Of a DNA stretch of 64,000 nucleotides, positions 11,100-21,439 are shown piece after piece. Position 1 is the stretch's first letter. Each line of letters starts with the position of its first letter. The DNA is from Nymphalis io (Eukaryota; Arthropoda; Insecta; Lepidoptera; Nymphalidae): contig NC_065888.1 of assembly GCF_905147045.1 (NCBI RefSeq), positions 2,919,001 to 2,983,000 of the forward strand, read 5' to 3'. Position numbers and translations under genes: made by a program. The notes beneath the pieces are model-generated. The model was not told the origin of the DNA and searched no databases. It was given only the letters and a program-made list of their open reading frames with translations.

Positions 11100-11980
11100 C
11101 GATCGCAGGTCGTAAGGAGTACAGTCTGTTTTCATATGTTAAATCTTAAATATGAAATTAAAAAGCATGAAAAGTCATATACATCAAAATGAATTACTTA
11201 CGTTACAGCTTTAAATATATTCAAATAAAATACTGTACAAACCATGACCACGTGGAACTTAAGCAGCATTTCCCCTTGAAATCGCAATTCCAATCCTCTG
11301 AGAGAAAAATAAATCAGCTCTCTTATCACCAGAAGCAGCATTAAGATGTTACTAATTATATATAAAGGAAATTTTTCGCTTAAGGCATTCCGTAGATTAA
11401 AAAAAAATATATTGTCAGTTTGTGAATCTTTAAGGATAGTGTGTTAAAAAACATCAAATGTCATAATATTATAAGGTCACGAACAATAAAAATCATATTT
11501 TTTTTAAATTGTAAGGTCAGCACTAGAAACATCTACTATGCCAATTATTTACCAAACTACTTTATTTAAAGTAGATAACTTATAGGACGTTTATTACGTC
11601 ATAATTATTAATTATTGTATATTAAGTACATACTATACAGACATACGTATGTAATAGCTCATATGTTCAGAGGGAGCCAATTCAAAAGGTCACTTGCTTC
11701 AATTCAAGTTTCACTTGCTTTAAAATAACTCTTTTATTCACCGAGTTTCTATAATATTAAGAAAAAAACAAGAAATTAATAATAAATAATATTATTATAG
11801 ATAGCAATCTTAACAACGTATATTGAACGTGATAATCAGTTGAGTAAGCGTAACAAACAAATAAACAAACTAATTTAACATAAGTTACGATTTATATTGT
11901 ATATAATGTATTATTTTATAGACATCCAAACTCTAACTTACGTTAAAATAGTTTTCAATATATCGATACAATACCCTCTG
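11100..11980. other. AT-rich spacer, nothing recognised
   Basis: No repeat family members or coding signal noticed. Confidence 0.45.
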
Positions 11981-12017
11981 GAATTAATCGAAACAAGGGA
12001 ACGCTTGCGAGACGACA

Positions 12018-12090
12018 GTGTTTTCACTTTATTTTACATGTTTTTGTTCATTCTCACGAATACTCCGCCGGGACAAATGTATACTGTAGG
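12018..12090 (+). other. Signal-peptide-like segment with a partner at 41.1 kb
   Basis: In the open frame 11897-12169 the stretch reads FTLFYMFLFILTN then PPGQMYTVG: a hydrophobic run followed by a small-residue cleavage-like site. The segment at 41,100-41,170 reads similarly (LFVFIPANNAQGQMYTTG), and the DNA matches at roughly three bases in four over about 70 bp, including GGACAAATGTATAC in both. It may be a duplicated first coding exon or an unknown repeat. No splice donor is evident. Confidence 0.3.
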
Positions 12091-12317
12091 GACCGTACGT
12101 TGTGTACCGTCGGTTTTCATAAGAAGATCTCGCACTACCATTTTGGTTCCAATATTACGACAACAATAATGCTAGTGATCTTGAGTTAATAATATGATTA
12201 TATAAAAATATATTTAAAGATATTATTGGATACATCTTTATTTAAATTAAATTATCGTTATGATTTAAATTTACTACTTATATACTTCCATAACCTATTT
12301 ATACGTCATGATATATA

Positions 12318-12470
12318 TTGGTAAGTGGTCATCAGGGAGCTTATTCAGTAGCTCTGTTAGAATAATTAAATATACCTTAGATAGTCACTCAAACCGGACC
12401 ACAACTGAAATACAAGTATTGCTGTTTACCAGTGGAATAAATGATAAGAAGTTGGTACCCAATCAAAAGC
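12318..12470 (-). mobile_element. A-type element, degenerate
   Basis: Recognisable only by TGGTAAGTGGTCATCAGG at one end and CTCAAACCGGACCACAACTG, GTATTGCTGTTTACCAG and TTGGTACCCA towards the other. The middle is strongly diverged. Confidence 0.45.
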
Positions 12471-12599
12471 CGTACTCTTAATTTTTTTTGATATTTCAAT
12501 TGGTTATAATAAATCACCAAGAAAAACATGACTAACAAAGTAGTATTGTTTGTCTCGCTGGTCTATCGTTGATTGTTCTAGTCTGAGTTCAGACACTTT

Positions 12600-12795
12600 T
12601 TACTAAGTTTTTCAGTCGAAAAGTTCTCACTAGCAGCCCGGAGTCTGGAATTTAAAAAGTTATTGGGTTTTTCTGTTGAAAAATTCTCAATCGCTGCTCG
12701 GAGTCTGGAAGTTGGCAACGTGTTCACTCCCGTGCTTCAGAAACATGTGAAGCTATCGGTCTTTCGCCTGAACTCTTTATGGTCATGTACATGTA
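12600..12795 (+). mobile_element. P-type SINE fragment with internal tandem duplication
   Basis: Body of the P SINE on the plus strand. The block beginning GTTTTTCAGTCGAAAAGTTC and ending CGGAGTCTGGA occurs twice about 62 bp apart, the second time with a few substitutions, before the normal continuation (AGTTGG, CTCCCGTGC, GAACTCTTTATGGTCATG). Neither head nor tail is present. Confidence 0.7.
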
Positions 12796-13419
12796 TGTGG
12801 TATGGTACGCAACATGTACATAAGTATATAATAAACAATAAAGCCCTCGCAGATAACTAGCCATAATTGTACTTTTATTTAGGCAGTATACATGTTTTGT
12901 ATTTTTCTCTTTGTGGTGTACAATAAAAGTATAAAGTAAGTAGCCTATCTTTGAAATTGTTATGAAAAAGTTAACAACATCACAATGACAATTATTTTAA
13001 TAAAAACAAAAAATAAAACAATCAGTATCATATGTTCACGTATCAGGCCACGACTTAATAATTTGTAATGAAAGTCGATACGATGGCCCAGGAGATAAGT
13101 CTCCTGGGTTCGCTTATAGAGAATTAACTTACGGAAGATAACGATAAGATGCCCGAGAGATAACAAACGCTATTTTGATGTCCAAAGTACACGCGAAAGG
13201 CTAATACAGCTTATCTCTTGCACAAATAGATTTTTTAATAAAAATAATTTGTTATTAAAAAAAGTTTCGCTAACTCATATCACCGAATTTTGTTAACGAT
13301 ATTAGTAGTCCAAATGACAAGCATTTTTAGAGCAATTTCAAACAAAAAATGTTTGAAATTAATCTGAATTAAAGTCACCATTTCGTTTTTATTTATAATT
13401 GGAAAACATACTATAAGGA

Positions 13420-13622
13420 AGATATATATACGGTGAAGGAAAGACGGGAAGGAAAACATCGTGAGGAAACCTGCATGTGTCTAATTTCATTGAAATTCAC
13501 ACACATGTGTATGCCACCAACCCACATTGGAGCAGCGTGGTGGAATAAGCTACAAAACCTTGTCCCCAAAAAGGGAGAGGAGGCCTTAGCCCAGCAGTGA
13601 GACATTCACAGGCTGTTAACTT
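13420..13622 (+). mobile_element. M-type SINE, 5'-truncated
   Basis: Plus-strand copy beginning in the body (GAAAACATCGTGAGGAAACC) and continuing through CATGTGTCTAATTTCATTG, GGAGCAGCGTGGTGGAATAA, AGGAGGCCTTAGCCCAGCAG and CAGGCTGTTA. The tRNA-like head is missing, as expected from incomplete reverse transcription. Confidence 0.85.
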
Positions 13623-13774
13623 AAACTATAAGTTTGGAAATGATCACTTCCGACCATCGACATTTGCCTGTAACAAAAATAAACCATTTATTCTGTCGTC
13701 AAATTACCGTTAACCAAGGCGCCAATATTCGAACCCTATATATGTATATATATATAAGCCTGCAATTTCAGATT

Positions 13775-13820
13775 CAATCAACTTTCAAACCAGAACCTAG
13801 CAATACAAGGTATTGTTCCA
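13775..13820 (-). repeat. A-type element fragment
   Basis: A short match to the central block: TTTCAAACCAGAACCTAGCA followed by ATACAAGGTATTG, next to an imperfect TA run at 13739-13757. Confidence 0.45.
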
Positions 13821-14390
13821 TTGTCTTTATTTAAATACGCCTACCTACAAACTAACTTCATTACTATCGGAAAAAATACATCATTTTGGGCGTGGCTTCT
13901 TTACAAGAGTGGTTCTAAAATGCTTCGAGTTTTAGAAATTGGAAATTAGACTATAAATTTCTATTTTTGAAACGCTGATCAGAATCATATTTATTAATCC
14001 GACTAAATACTGAACGCTCATTGGTCGCCTGTTGCGTTGTGGGCTACCATCGACCAATTGCAATTCGGATTAAATTAAAAATTAGTTAATTTAACTTTGA
14101 TCAGAGTTTAAGAAACTGGATATTAATCTATTGTTTCTCATGCATATTTTATATCCTATAACCTTGTAAATGTTTTTATGCAGTAGAATTATTCCCGTGA
14201 TATTTTTATTTTATTTTATTTTTTCGTTTTAGTGAATAATAAAGTTATTATCTACGTGTATACATTCTATGTGTAATATAGGTTGTGTATAATTTTTATT
14301 ATGTCTTATGTCGTTTAAAACACTTTTGTAAATACATGTAATAATATTTAATTACCTTAAACATACTTATATTCCCAATAGAAGCTAACT

Positions 14391-14462
14391 GGCTCGTTGG
14401 TCTAGGGGTATGATTCTCGCTTTGGGTGCGAGAGGTCCCGGGTTCAAATCCCGGACGAGCCC
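14391..14462 (+). tRNA. tRNA-Pro (anticodon TGG)
   Basis: An intact 72-base cloverleaf. The 7-bp acceptor stem pairs GGCTCGT (14391-14397) with ACGAGCC (14455-14461), and 14462 is the discriminator C. The D arm carries the A box TGGTCTAGGGG. The anticodon stem CTCGC/GCGAG closes the loop TTTGGGT, with TGG at 14423-14425. The T arm carries CCGGGTTCAAATCCCGG, which includes a perfect B box, and the variable loop has the usual length. A five-T run at 14463-14467 is a good RNA polymerase III terminator. It delivers proline to CCN codons, chiefly CCA, in cytosolic translation. All stems pair, unlike the SINE heads in this window, so I treat it as a functional gene. It stands alone, with no neighbouring tRNA. 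Confidence 0.96.
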
Positions 14463-14467
14463 TTTTT
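14463..14467 (+). terminator. RNA polymerase III T-run terminator of tRNA-Pro
   Basis: Five consecutive T directly after the discriminator base of the tRNA gene. Confidence 0.85.
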
Positions 14468-14778
14468 AGCCGTCTTCAACAAGAAGATCAATTCGGCTCT
14501 TGTTTTCCGCATTCTCGATAACTTAGCCGATTGTGAAATTTATTTAATGTTTTTATTAAATAGAAAATAATTTTATTATATTTTAAGACTGGTCTCAAGA
14601 CCGGTAATCAATATTAGTGTTTTTTTATTTTTATTTAATAGATTCTAGTTCAGGGGAACTCCCTTGTTTTGTATTTATTATATTTTTTCTACAATATTAT
14701 TTTTTGACACTTGTGTCTGATAATCCGGTGTAATAAAAATTGTAGAGGTCAAGAGAAAACGAATTTGAGAGACGATTT

Positions 14779-14884
14779 TTACAGTTAATTTGAACAGACG
14801 AATAATTACAGTGATGCAATTAGGCGTACTTATGTAAAATATGCGGAAGCTGATCTGAGTGCATGTCCGAATAAAAACGACGTA
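14779..14884 (+). other. Weak candidate exon
   Basis: One frame is open for about 33 codons from just after a TAA (contains AIRRTYVKYAEADLSACPNK) and ends exactly at GAC|GTAAGT, a consensus splice donor. Possible acceptors upstream (TTTTTACAG or GAACAG) are poor. I do not recognise the peptide. A chance combination is likely. Confidence 0.2.
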
Positions 14885-15318
14885 AGTTACATGTTTTATT
14901 TTAAGTTTTTTTTACATTTATCCAATGTGTTTTTGTTAATTCCTTGTTCCTACATTTAGGATCAATTATAAAAAAATATCATTCAAAAATGTCTAACAAT
15001 TCATATAAAAAAATATAAAACGTACAAATTGTATAAAAAACGATAAATATATTATCATTTATACAGTTCATTGTAAACAGTTTAATTGTTAATAAAATAA
15101 TAACATACGGTATATAAACAAAGGAATAAGAAACATAATAGTTAAGACGGCTTTACTGGCCACTCAGAGAAATAAAGCTTTTAGAAATAGAAACAAAAAC
15201 CGTAATAGTCGGAGCTTGTCTAGTTTTTCACAATTAAATTTGAATTGCGGCACTATTTGTATTAGGTGTATTTAATAACAATATTTAACTACTGTTTTAA
15301 TATATAACGAAGTATAAT

Positions 15319-15615
15319 AATGTCCTATAGAACGATTTCGACCACGGCGCACAGTCTCAAGGAAGATTAGCCAATTACTGCGCAGAACATATTAAATAGT
15401 GCACAAGTGTGTGTGCAAGCACAGGAGCACTCCCTAACTCTCATAATCCCATAGGACAGCAATCTAATACGAGTTCAGGCGCAGGACCAACGGCTTTACG
15501 TGACACAGCCATACAGGAGTCTGGAAGTTGGAAGTGTGTACGTAACACACTTCTAACTTTCAGACTCCAGTCTGCTAATGAGAATTTTGGACAGAAAAAC
15601 TCGACAATTATATAA
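15319..15615 (-). mobile_element. P-type SINE with internal fold-back
   Basis: Minus-strand copy: 3' end ATTTCGACCACGGCG, then ACTGCGCAGAACATATTA, TAGTGCACAAGTGTGTGTGC, CTCTCATAATCCCATAGGAC, GCGCAGGACCAACGGCTTTA, then an inverted duplication, then GACTCCAGTCTGCTAATGAG near the head. The head itself is missing. Confidence 0.8.
15516..15568. repeat. 24-bp imperfect inverted repeat inside the SINE
   Basis: Arms 15516-15539 and 15545-15568 pair with about two mismatches around ACGTA. The left arm is an inverted extra copy of the SINE's own GGAGTCTG...GTGTGT stretch, replacing the sequence normally found there. Confidence 0.85.
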
Positions 15616-15954
15616 TTGTACATTCACCATGATATGTGTGTTATATTTTTGTAGAAAGTCGCGTTTTCTCCTTTTAATTTTAATTTGGAAGAGCCGACAG
15701 ATCTCAGTGGCTAGTACACGCGAATCTTGAGAGGAAACCTTTGCCCGGTGTTACAAAATTTACTGGCTATTACTTTAACTTCACTTTGTAATAACATATC
15801 AAACAAATAAAGAACTGGTAAATAGTTCAGTCCATATAATTTATGAGTCTTACTCGTATCATCAATTCCGAAAAATTACCTTTAAACTTTTAATACTCTT
15901 CATTCATATCATTCGAGGCTTTACTGTATTTTTATTTTATAATTATAATAAATC

Positions 15955-16035
15955 ATTTATTTCGACTAACTATGATCATATACATTACAGTAAAAAGACA
16001 AAATATACAATAATAATATTTAATAATAGATTATT
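15955..16035 (+). repeat. LINE-like tail repeat, shared with 45.2 kb
   Basis: AATCATTTATTTCGACTAAC, CATATACATTACAGTAAAAAG, then ATACAATAATAATATTTAATA. The segment at 45,223-45,345 has the same blocks in the same order. Probably the 3' end of an unidentified retroelement. Confidence 0.4.
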
Positions 16036-16470
16036 ACAATAATTATGTCATAAATTAAATTAAATTGAAATGAAGGATTATTGAAATTAAGAATTTCTAT
16101 TATTTTCATTTCTAATTTTATTCAAAATTTTGGTTATTTATAATTAAGAATTATTTAAAGATAAAACAATGAAAATAAAACTATAGTTTGTATGTTATAT
16201 ACAGACATGATGCTACAAATCATAGAACGCCGTCCAAAAGATTGACCTGTGGCATTGATTGAACTGTTTTTTATAGGTCTGCTTTTATCTTGAGGCAGCG
16301 TTACAATCGGTATTTTAAAATGCAAATAAAAATAACATTATATTTAAATCAGAGAAACGAACTATTCTAGGAATAAAATTACGAGTTTCAGTACAATTGT
16401 GTAGTGAGCGGCTCCTTTGTTTTTTGTAAGTCTTTTGTCATGAAATGTTGCTCCACTTAATGTATCTGGT

Positions 16471-16710
16471 GTTTTTTTTTTGACATAGCTAGATGGACGG
16501 GCAAATGAGCCCCTGATGGTAAATGGCCACCTCCGCCAATAAACATTTGTACTAAGATATTATGTCTCTTGTGTCTGTAATTACACTGCCTGTCTCACCT
16601 TCAAACCACAACACAACAGTACTAAATACTGCTGTTTGGCGGTAGAATATGTAATGAGTTGGTGGTATCAACCCAGATGTTCTTGCACAAAGCCTTAACG
16701 TCAAGTAATA
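16471..16710 (-). mobile_element. A-type element, nearly full length
   Basis: T run (A tail on the minus strand), GGACGGGCAAATGAGC, CCTGATGGTAAATGGCCACC, TATGTCTCTTGTGTCTGTAA, CTCACCTTCAAACCACAACA, GGCGGTAGAATATGTAATGA and CTTGCACAAAGCC. About 50 bp of the usual middle is deleted. Confidence 0.8.
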
Positions 16711-17271
16711 AGTGAAGGGTTTCTTTGCATGGAGTTTTAGACTAAGAACCGACCATGTTATTTTGTTTCGAAGAATGATAATTTAGCACCAAGCCGAAAA
16801 GCGTATTGTTAAGCTGTTGCTTGCTTATTTAAATCGGAACTTATCCAGAATATATTACAAAGTACATAAGGATATATGAAGCTGTTTTAACTCATTATTC
16901 TACAATGAATATTATATTATATAACAAGTCTGTTTATCTAATAAATAATATCTATTTATTTATTACTTTATGAGTAATACATATAAGGCAAAAGCCACAA
17001 TTCTGACTCACTTTACGTAAGACGGCGTACGTACGTGTGACGTCACTTAAAAGAAAAACTAAAATAATATTAAAACTTGACAAAATCTCAGAGCATGCTA
17101 CAAAACGATTACTATTCTACAAAAGCGCAGCTTAATATAAATATTTTTAAATAAAAAAATGAAAACGAAATTATTTCATTAAGTTCAGGTAATTACTCTT
17201 TTATTAAATATTTTTAAAAATCTATTATAATATATACTTAGATATTTAACATTATATACACACATGTGTTA

Positions 17272-17615
17272 ACTGCCTCGTTGGTCTAGTGGCTTGATGT
17301 AAGGCCGCAGACCCGGAGGTCGGGCCAGTAAAAAGTTATTGGGTTTTTCTGTCAGAAAATTCTCAGTAGCAGCCCGGAGTCTGAAAGTTGGAAGTGTGTA
17401 CACTCTCGTGCCTCGGAAAGCACGTAAAGCCGTTTGTCCTGCGCGTAAACTCTTTCCGGTCGTGTCGGATAGCTGTCCCATCGGATTATGAGAGTTAGGG
17501 AATAGAGAGTGCACCTGTGTTTGCGCACACACTTGTGCACTATAATATCTCCTGCGTAGTTGGCTAATCTCACTTAAGATTGGCCGCCGTGGCCGAAATC
17601 GGTCTGGAGGACATA
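17272..17615 (+). mobile_element. P-type SINE, full-length reference copy
   Basis: The head GCCTCGTTGGTCTAGTGGC resembles the 5' half of tRNA-Pro (TCGTTGGTCTAG is identical to the gene at 14.4 kb) but the B-box part is damaged (GAGGTCGGGCC follows directly). The body contains AGTTATTGGGTTTTTCTGTC, GCAGCCCGGAGTCTGAAAGT, CTCGGAAAGCACGTAAAGCC, CTCTTTCCGGTCGTGTCGG and GGCCGCCGTGGCCGAAATCG, ending GGTCTGGAGGACAT. A reading frame on the opposite strand across it is only a shadow. I recall this as a common lepidopteran SINE but cannot name it. Confidence 0.8.
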
Positions 17616-19114
17616 TTTAGTATGTTAGAGAATAAATAATAGTAATGAAATCTAGTCTTAATTTTGAATCGTGTACGACTAAAATGGTAATACTGACAGT
17701 GACATAAGACGCTTTAAACGTTACATGAGTTATCATGAGTCAGTAGAGCGAGGTTTGAAATCATTGTATTGAGAACACTCGACCGTGCGGCACGTGCACA
17801 CTGACCATGTCGGACGAACAAACTGCACAAAGTATCTTAGCTTCTGTAACATATATATATTATATTGATAAAACGGTAGTAGTTTGCAAAGGAAAACTGT
17901 TTTATCGCTAAGGCTATTGTAATTTTAGTAGTCGCGCGACGCCTCCGAGCGGAAGGCGTACTGGATTAAATATTATATGAGGCTTATATTTTAGTTCAGG
18001 ATTCAGCGCAGAAAATACTTATAATTAAAATATTAAACATATTATTCAATGATTCAAAACACAAATGTGAATAAATTTAAAAACCATATTATGCGAAATT
18101 AATGTTTTTTTTATATGTTTTTTTGTTGTTTTCACCCATTTAGACGAGTAAGACAGCTAGAAATTCGAAGCTCTACTTAATGGTTCAGACTTAGGGCCCG
18201 TGCTAAGGGTGTCTCCATCGGCTGGTCCTCAGCTTAGCACGTCTTTCGGGAGCGGAAAAAAGACTTAGCCATTATAACGCCCTTATACATATAGGCGTAT
18301 GAAGTTCATAGTTAATGTGGAAACTCATCTCCAACAAACCATTGTGCACGTGAAAAAATACATGCATATTTTTAATAAGAGTAGTAAGAAAACTCTTAGA
18401 CATTATTTTTTTAGTCAGTTATATCCGGTAAGGAAACCTATGCGGATGATATATGTAACCAAAAATAACAACTTATCCTAAGTTTTAAATTGAAATAATA
18501 ATATTTAATCAGCTTAGTCCATGTTGAAGGCAAAACAAAAGTCAGGGGGCAAAAGCAAAAAGTCGTAAATACAAAATCAGTTTCAATCACAGACCATTTA
18601 AACAAAGATATACATTTCATTATTGAAAATTAATTTAAAATAATGCCAAAAAAACTGCTACTTACAGAGTTCAAAGTAGGTACGTTTTTGACGCTCGTTG
18701 TGTTGAGTGGGAGAAAGGTCGTTTAAAATTGAGTTAAGATTTCCTTTAGCTTTTTAATTTTAAGCCCATGAATGTATGACAGTGTTAGTAATGTCATATT
18801 TAATCAGTTTAGTCATATTGAATATATATTCATATTTAAACACTTGTATAAAACCTTAAAACAAAAAAAAATTGAAAAAAAGCATTTTTCAATAATATAC
18901 ATCAAATATTATTTATAATTAAATTAATCTTCGCTTTGTTTTCGTTTACAATGAAAAAATATATATTGTTATTTATTCACGAGTTACAATAAAACTCATT
19001 CAAACCACCATATCATCACTATACAGTGATCTATCCCAAAAACCCAATAGAGAACTTTCAAAACATATCTCACTAGTGATGTAAATAAAAATTTATAAAT
19101 GAACAAGATTATAA
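17616..19114. other. Spacer with one small GC-rich island
   Basis: Mostly AT-rich. At 18181-18265 there is a GC-richer patch in which GTGCTAAG and CTTAGCAC pair across about 25 bases. It has no partner in the window and may be a transposon relic. Confidence 0.35.
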
Positions 19115-19255
19115 TATAGTTCCGCCAGTTGAAATTCTCAGTAGCGATCCATAGTTTAGAATAATAGTTTGAAAGTTGGTCGTGACACTCTCGTGCCTTG
19201 AAGAGCATATGAAGCCGCTAGTCCTACGCATGAACTAATACGGAGTCTGAAACTT
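19115..19255 (+). repeat. P-type SINE fragment, degenerate
   Basis: Plus-strand body pieces in order: GAAATTCTCAGTAGCGATCC, GAAAGTTGG, CACTCTCGTGCCTTGAAGAG, GAAGCCGCTAGTCCTACGC. Confidence 0.65.
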
Positions 19256-19431
19256 GATTTAATAATTTCGTATTTACTTTTTGTGCTTTATGCAATGAAA
19301 AAAAAAACCAATTGAAATGTACTCTATTCCATTAATGACTGATTTAGATGACGAGAATAATAAAAAATAAATATCTTTTTTAAATCATCACAAGTACTTT
19401 TGAGCCACTATTTTAAAGAATTAAATGTAAA

Positions 19432-19762
19432 GCTACCACCATTCTCAAGCAACAAACGCCAACAGCACAGGACATATTATAGTACTCGAGTATCGCTCAT
19501 TTTTGCCTCACTCTAATAATCCCATAGGTCGGCGAGGTGACTCGACCGAAATGAGTTTAAGCGCAGGACCTACTGCTTTACATGCTTTTGAGGCATGGGA
19601 CTGTACACACTTCTGACTACCATACTTCTTCATGAATTCTGAGAATTTTTCGATAAAAAAAACAACGACTATTTATTGGCTCAAACCTAAGGGGCTTGGC
19701 CCCAGAACCTTGGGATCCGCGGCTTTTAAAGCTAGCCACTAAACCAAAGGGCAGTCTGTCGA
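19432..19762 (-). mobile_element. P-type SINE, near full length, old
   Basis: Minus-strand copy facing the fragment at 19.1 kb. Blocks: GCACAGGACATATTATAGT, CTCTAATAATCCCATAGGTC, TTAAGCGCAGGACCTACTGC, TACACACTTCTGACTACC, TTCTGAGAATTTTTCGATA, and the head with GCCACTAAACCAAAGGG. Confidence 0.75.
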
Positions 19763-20149
19763 TACGTACATATTTTTGAAAGCAACGAGCTTCATACATA
19801 AAAAAATATATAAAAACAATAATCTGTTCTACTGAAACTGATTTGAAGCCATTCAAGTTTTCATTACATAGATTGAATATCAATTCGAATGTAAAGGTCC
19901 TCTTAACAGTAGCCGTAATTAACGGACGTCATTTCAATTTCCAACTATTATTGCTCAAGGTCCCAGTTATTATTCAACATGGACTCAAATATAAATTACT
20001 AGCGACTAGCTTCCCGCCCCTACATAGCACGAGCACTATTATAGTTCGACAGTTATTTACACATTCACCGCATTAGGTATCACAACATAATCGATTTCTC
20101 CTCCCATATATATTCATTACATATGCATTCATTTAAAACGTAAGCATTT

Positions 20150-20422
20150 TTTTTTAATATAGGCGGCTTTGCTAATGGTCTGTTGATAAATGGTCACCAC
20201 CGCATATGGGCATTGACACTAAGAAATATTAGCCATACATCGCAATGCGCCACCAAGTTCTTGTGAACAAAGATGCTTTATTCTTAATGCCTATCAATAT
20301 TAAATCATACACTGGCTCACTCACCCTTCAAACCAGAAGAAATAGCCATTTGACGGTAGAATATCTGATGAATGAGTGGTAACCAGGTGGGCTTGCAAAA
20401 AGCCCTACTTTCGAGTATTTAG
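20150..20422 (-). mobile_element. A-type element, near full length, old
   Basis: T run, ATGGTCACCACCGCATATGG, CATCGCAATGCGCCACCAAG, ACTGGCTCACTCACCCTTCA, GACGGTAGAATATCTGATGA and GGGCTTGCAAAAAGCCCTAC, with an extra diverged stretch in the middle. Confidence 0.75.
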
Positions 20423-20459
20423 AAATTTTACATCGTTGATAACAAATTGCAATATTGAA

Positions 20460-20580
20460 TCATGAAGAGATGAAAACATCGTGAGGAAACCTGCATGTGT
20501 TGGATAGAATTCCGCCACATGTGTGTGCCACTAACCTGTATTGAAGCAACATCGATCGAATAAGCAAACTACCCCACAAG
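20460..20580 (+). repeat. M-type SINE fragment, degenerate
   Basis: GAAAACATCGTGAGGAAACC is intact, followed by CGCCACATGTGTGTGCCACT and a diverged GAATAAGC stretch. Head and tail lost. Confidence 0.7.
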
Positions 20581-21007
20581 TTGACTCTAACAGTTACTTT
20601 ACTTCGATATTTACTTAAATTCGAAAAAACTTTCGAAAAATTCGAAAAAATACAAACCAACAAAACGTACATCGTATGATTATTAATCTCATCTAAAATA
20701 TATATATTTAAAGAATACATAAAATATTTTATTTAAATATCAAAGACACAAGTTCTGCAGTGTTGGATGAGGCGATAAAACAAAAATTTAATTTCTAATT
20801 AAATCTCCAAAAGTTTAATTTGCCTAACGCTTAATTAATTTGGTTTCAGCTTCATTTCCCTATTTGTCTTGTCAAAGGAGAGATTTCCTTTCAAGTATTT
20901 TAAATAATCAACCGATGGACATGATTGATTTCAGTGAAAAATTTCATAAATATTTAATCGGGACTGGAAAAACCCATTTCCAAAACTTTTGGAAGACAAG
21001 CATCACT

Positions 21008-21285
21008 ATTTACATGTAAATGTCCCACTGCTTTGCTAATGCCCCCTCTTCCTTTTTGAGGAGAAGGTTTGGAGCTTCTTCCACCACACTGCTCCAATGC
21101 GGGTTGGTGGAATACACATGTGGCAGAATTTCGATGAAATTAGACACATGCAGGTTTCCTTACGATGGTTTCCCTTCACCGAAAAGCACGAGATGAATTA
21201 TAAACAGCAATTAAGCACATGAAAATTCAGATGTGCTTGCCCGGGTTTGAACCCACGTTCATCAGTTAAGATTCACGCATTCTTA
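21008..21285 (-). mobile_element. M-type SINE, near full length
   Basis: Minus-strand copy from AAATGTCCCACTGC through GAGGAGAAGGTTTGGAGCTT, CACATGTGGCAGAATTTCGA, ATGCAGGTTTCCTTACG to the B box (GGGTTTGAACCC) and TCAGTTAAGATTCACGC. The A-box end is missing. Confidence 0.85.
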
Positions 21286-21439
21286 CTTAAACTTAAAATA
21301 AAATTTAAAGAAATATTATTTATTCGTGATGTGTTAAGACGTCAAGAATAACAAATCAAAAATACTTTGATTAATTTCAATTAATTTAATCAGAATCAGA
21401 ATTTATAAAGAGTGATAGAAATATTTTCGTAATGACTGA

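Noticed and set aside
17272..17340. tRNA gene at the head of the P SINE
   Set aside because: The B-box half is damaged and the acceptor stem does not close; the segment runs into the SINE body.
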